Source of the DNA: Flaccisagitta enflata
Taxonomy: Eukaryota; Chaetognatha; Sagittoidea; Aphragmophora
NCBI GenBank assembly: GCA_965153355.1
Contig: OZ231126.1
Span: 32,426,001 to 32,490,000, forward strand
Length of the DNA: 64,000 bases
Direction of reading: 5' to 3'
Position numbers and translations under genes: made by a program
Notes under the pieces: generated by a model
Database searches by the model: none
What the model saw: only the letters and a program-made list of their open reading frames with translations
Told to the model about the DNA's origin: nothing
Shown here: one piece after another, positions 60,281 to 64,000 of the stretch
Position numbering within the stretch: the first letter of the stretch is position 1
How the letters are laid out: the number at the start of each line of letters is the position of its first letter

Positions 60281-60817
60281 TATTCTTGTTTGCATATCTT
60301 ACGTTTGAAAATCAAGAACACTTTAAGAGAATTTGAGCCTCAAAACAGCAAAAAATTTAAGAACACCCAGGCTGAGCTCGAGAGATTTTGTCTCTTATAT
60401 AAATAAAGAAGTTTAGTAAAATTCTGCACTTCATGTTGAGCGTTTTACAATACACTTTCGTAGAAGAAGTAGAGAGACGACAGTTAAGAAAGTGTAATAT
60501 CATAAACAGAGGGGCAGAGTAGATTAGGACAAAAATAGGAAGGCAAAACGAGAAAAATCCTGAGGTCCTCTTTTCATTTGTTCATAATTTCGGTGGATAA
60601 ACGGTTAAACGATCCGTGGGAAGAAAAAAAAAGACAGAAGAAAAAAAATCGTAAAAAGTTACTCATTTATGAGCGAATTTGCGTGTCGCTGTGCGATATT
60701 TTTTTTCTTTGTTCGTGCACACTCGTTTGTGTGTGTACCATGCGTACGTGTGTACTTAAGCCTACGTGCGTTTTGACCGTCGTGTGCTTGAAGATTCTTG
60801 TTTTGGATATATCTCTG

Positions 60818-60825
<8 letters not shown>

Positions 60826-60878
<53 letters not shown>
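60826..60878. repeat. (AG)n microsatellite
   Basis: Perfect tract. Confidence 0.97.
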
Positions 60879-60880
<2 letters not shown>

Positions 60881-61064
60881 ACAGAGAGCAAATGACAGAC
60901 CGGATTTCCGCTTTAGAAAATGTTCCTCGTTCCAGCAAAGGCGTCTGCCAAACTCCTCTTCCTCAGCATCCTCCTCTTCTTCCTCTTCATCTCTTTTCTC
61001 ACAATCCTTCCTCCTCTTCATCCCCCATCCCCCCTCTTCTCCATTTTCCATGTGCAATGGCACC

Positions 61065-61225
61065 GTTGACGTCGTTTTTGTCGTTATGGACGTCACTTTC
61101 GTCATCAATGTTGTCATCATCGTCATCGTCGTGACCGTCGTCATCGTCGACGTCATCGTCACCTTCGTTATCGTCGTCACCATAGCCATCGTCGTCATCG
61201 TCGTCATCTGTCTCATCGTCGTCTT
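61065..61225. repeat. GTCATC-rich degenerate hexamer repeat
   Basis: GTC/ATC triplets dominate; minus-strand frame reads as Asp runs. Confidence 0.85.
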
Positions 61226-61300
61226 TGTGTCTTATCCCAGTTGCACGTTTCTTTTCTGATGATTCTCCCTTTCGCTGTTTTAAAGGGGAGAGACCAGAAT

Positions 61301-61432
<132 letters not shown>

Positions 61433-61515
61433 AACAGAGGCAGACGGATACAGAGACCGAGACGAAAAAAAGAAAGAAAAATGCGAAGGAAGGAAGGGAG
61501 AAAGAAAGAAAAAAC

Positions 61516-62023
61516 AGGTCGCCCAAGGGCAATACGTGATCAGCGATACCCGTTGCCCTGCTTTGCATGGTTGTAAATCGGAATGAGAGGCAGGGCAGCG
61601 AAGGGGACGAAGTCCTGTAGAACACAGGGGACTGCTGCTCCGTTGTCTCCGTCCATCCATCCGTCCGCCTCCCAGGCCCTCTCAGGCCTGAAACATGTCC
61701 TCTAAAGCCTAAAATCTGCCTTTCAGGCCTGGAAATCTGCCTCCTCTCAGGCCTTAAATCTGAGGGATTTTAGGCCTGGGAGGGCAGATTTTAGGCCTGA
61801 GGGGACAAGTTTCAGGCCTGAAAGGGCAAATTTTAGGCCTCTGAGGGCAGATTCAAGGCCTGAGAGGGCAGATTTCAGGCCTGAGAGGGCAGATTTCAGG
61901 CCTGAGAGGGCAGATTTCAGGCCTGAGAGGGACGAACGAATGGATGGACGAACGGACGGACGGACGAACGAACGAAAGTCCCCTGTGTTCTACAGGACTT
62001 CATCCCCTTCGGAGCCGCTGCCC
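61516..62023 (+). mobile_element. H1b element, complete
   Basis: Head AGGTCGCCCAAGGGCAATAC; left block GGCAGGGCAGCGAAGGGGAC, AAGTCCTGTAGAACACAGGG; TCCG repeats; CTCAGGCCTGAAA core that switches orientation near 61765 to GGCCTGAGAGGGCAGATTTC; ACGG repeats; right block AAGTCCCCTGTGTTCTACAG, CCCCTTCGGAGCCGCTGCCC. The whole element is one large inverted repeat. Confidence 0.85.
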
Positions 62024-62084
62024 AAAAAAGAAAGTAAGAAAGACAAGAAAGAGAGAAAATATTAGAAAAAAAAAAAAGGAAGGG

Positions 62085-63122
<1,038 letters not shown>

Positions 63123-63344
63123 GCAGCGTTCAGAGTTTGAATGAAAGAGAGATGACGGGCAGATGTTCGTAATTTGCATATATTTTGTTGTACGAGTTTC
63201 GCTCTCTTAGTCTGTGTCGTGTGAGTGCGCGTGTCCGGGCACGTTATCCACTCATGGATTATTTCGCGGAAAGTGAACTCATTTTAAGGAATGTACACTC
63301 ATGGCTTTTGTTAACCTTGTTTGTATTGGTATGTTGCGTTTTCA

Positions 63345-63545
63345 AAAAAGGATGTGGAAGTGGCCCAAATCTCAGCCTCAAGGCCCATATCCTAGCCACT
63401 AGGCCCAAATCCCAGCCTCGAGGCCCAAATCTAGCCTTGAGGCTCAAATTTCAGCATTAAGTCCCCAATACCAATTGCTAGAAGGAGGAGGAGAAAGAGG
63501 ACGAGGAGAAAATTCCTCATAGGTGTAAAAGCATAGGTCATCGAC
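63345..63545 (+). mobile_element. H1c right part
   Basis: Six units of GAGGCCCAAATCCCAGCCTC; GGAGGAGGAGAAAGAGGACG; GTGTAAAAGCATAGGTCATC; hairpin block cut after CGACCCA by repeat R. Confidence 0.7.
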
Positions 63546-63547
63546 CC

Positions 63548-63980
63548 AGTTATTCCGTTGGCGTTATTATGGCATAATCGTCCCAAATAGGGGAACGACG
63601 TATCAAAACTCCTAGTATGCAGCAGTATCAAAACGTCCAAAAAACCATTTAAGCATACAACAACGTCCTTTTGTGGTTGTAATCTGGAGTTTCAAAACGC
63701 AGGCATAGTTGCCGTTTTGAAACCGCGTTTTTTGGGAGTATCAAAACTGCATAAAAAGGGGTTTTGAAAACATGACTAAAATAACATTTCTTTTTCACTT
63801 CTAGCCAGTTTTTTTTTGGCATTTTAAAAACTTGATAGAAATGCTTTTTTAACACGTGGTGATAGTGCAGTTTCAAAACTGAATATGAACGCGGTTTCAA
63901 AACTTAATTTTTTTGCAGTTTCTGAACTGTAAAAAATAAGCTTTTTGTAACGTCCTTCAAAGTAGTAAAACATTACACAT
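63548..63980 (-). repeat. repeat R, uninterrupted copy
   Basis: On the minus strand: ACAGTTCAGAAACTGCAAAA, AACTGGCTAGAAGTGAAAAA, then CGTTCCCCTATTTGGGACGA. Collinear with 17520-17700 plus 23319-23640, with no retrotransposon between. Confidence 0.8.
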
Positions 63981-64000
63981 TTACACAGCAAATTTACATA

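Overview
This window looks like animal nuclear DNA, probably from a marine invertebrate. Four things support this: two exons of a host membrane transporter with GT-AG introns, a tyrosine-recombinase retrotransposon, many TA-flanked foldback miniature elements, and an extreme density of microsatellites. The species cannot be named from sequence alone. Very little is host coding sequence. Nearly all long open frames are low-complexity or minisatellite frames and are not annotated as genes.

Layout. 1-1.2 kb: two (TTG)n arrays; on the minus strand a long frame, cut by the window edge, starts at 736 with a strong Kozak context. 1.2-17.5 kb: microsatellites, minisatellites of 10, 24, about 57, 65 and 71 bp, foldback elements, and the first copies of two dispersed hairpin families that I call H1 (GGCCCC/GGGGCC hairpin, 20-21 bp minisatellite core, ACGG microsatellite) and H2 (GTCGCG hairpin next to ACGG microsatellite). 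17.70-23.32 kb: a DIRS-order retrotransposon of PAT type with split direct repeats, a spliced Gag with a CCHC knuckle, RT-RNase H and a tyrosine recombinase. A 759-bp foldback element interrupts Pol, and the whole is nested in an older repeat. 23.3-44.3 kb: more H1/H2 copies, TA-flanked foldback elements, a 72-bp minisatellite, GCCGAT arrays and a CTTTTT-rich tandem region. 44.86-45.48 kb: two phase-compatible exons of an SLC28-type concentrative nucleoside transporter, flanked by two apparently identical 450-bp H1 blocks. 46-64 kb: T-rich and 157-bp tandem repeats, a second cluster of TCTCACT palindromes, degenerate TTAGGG repeats beside a foldback element, three more TA-flanked foldback elements (one holding a tRNA-like segment), a 1-kb (GAAA)n tract, and a second, uninterrupted copy of the repeat that hosts the retrotransposon.

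How parts work together. The retrotransposon is the only multi-gene system. Gag reads through only if two introns are removed, and the second intron contains the internal copy of both element termini. Two acceptors of that intron lead into the Gag-stop frame or the Pol frame, so splicing could set the Gag to Gag-Pol ratio. The copy is defective (Pol interrupted, a stop in the recombinase). H1 and H2 resemble non-autonomous Helitron/Helentron-like (pearl, HINE) elements in architecture, but no autonomous partner lies in this window.
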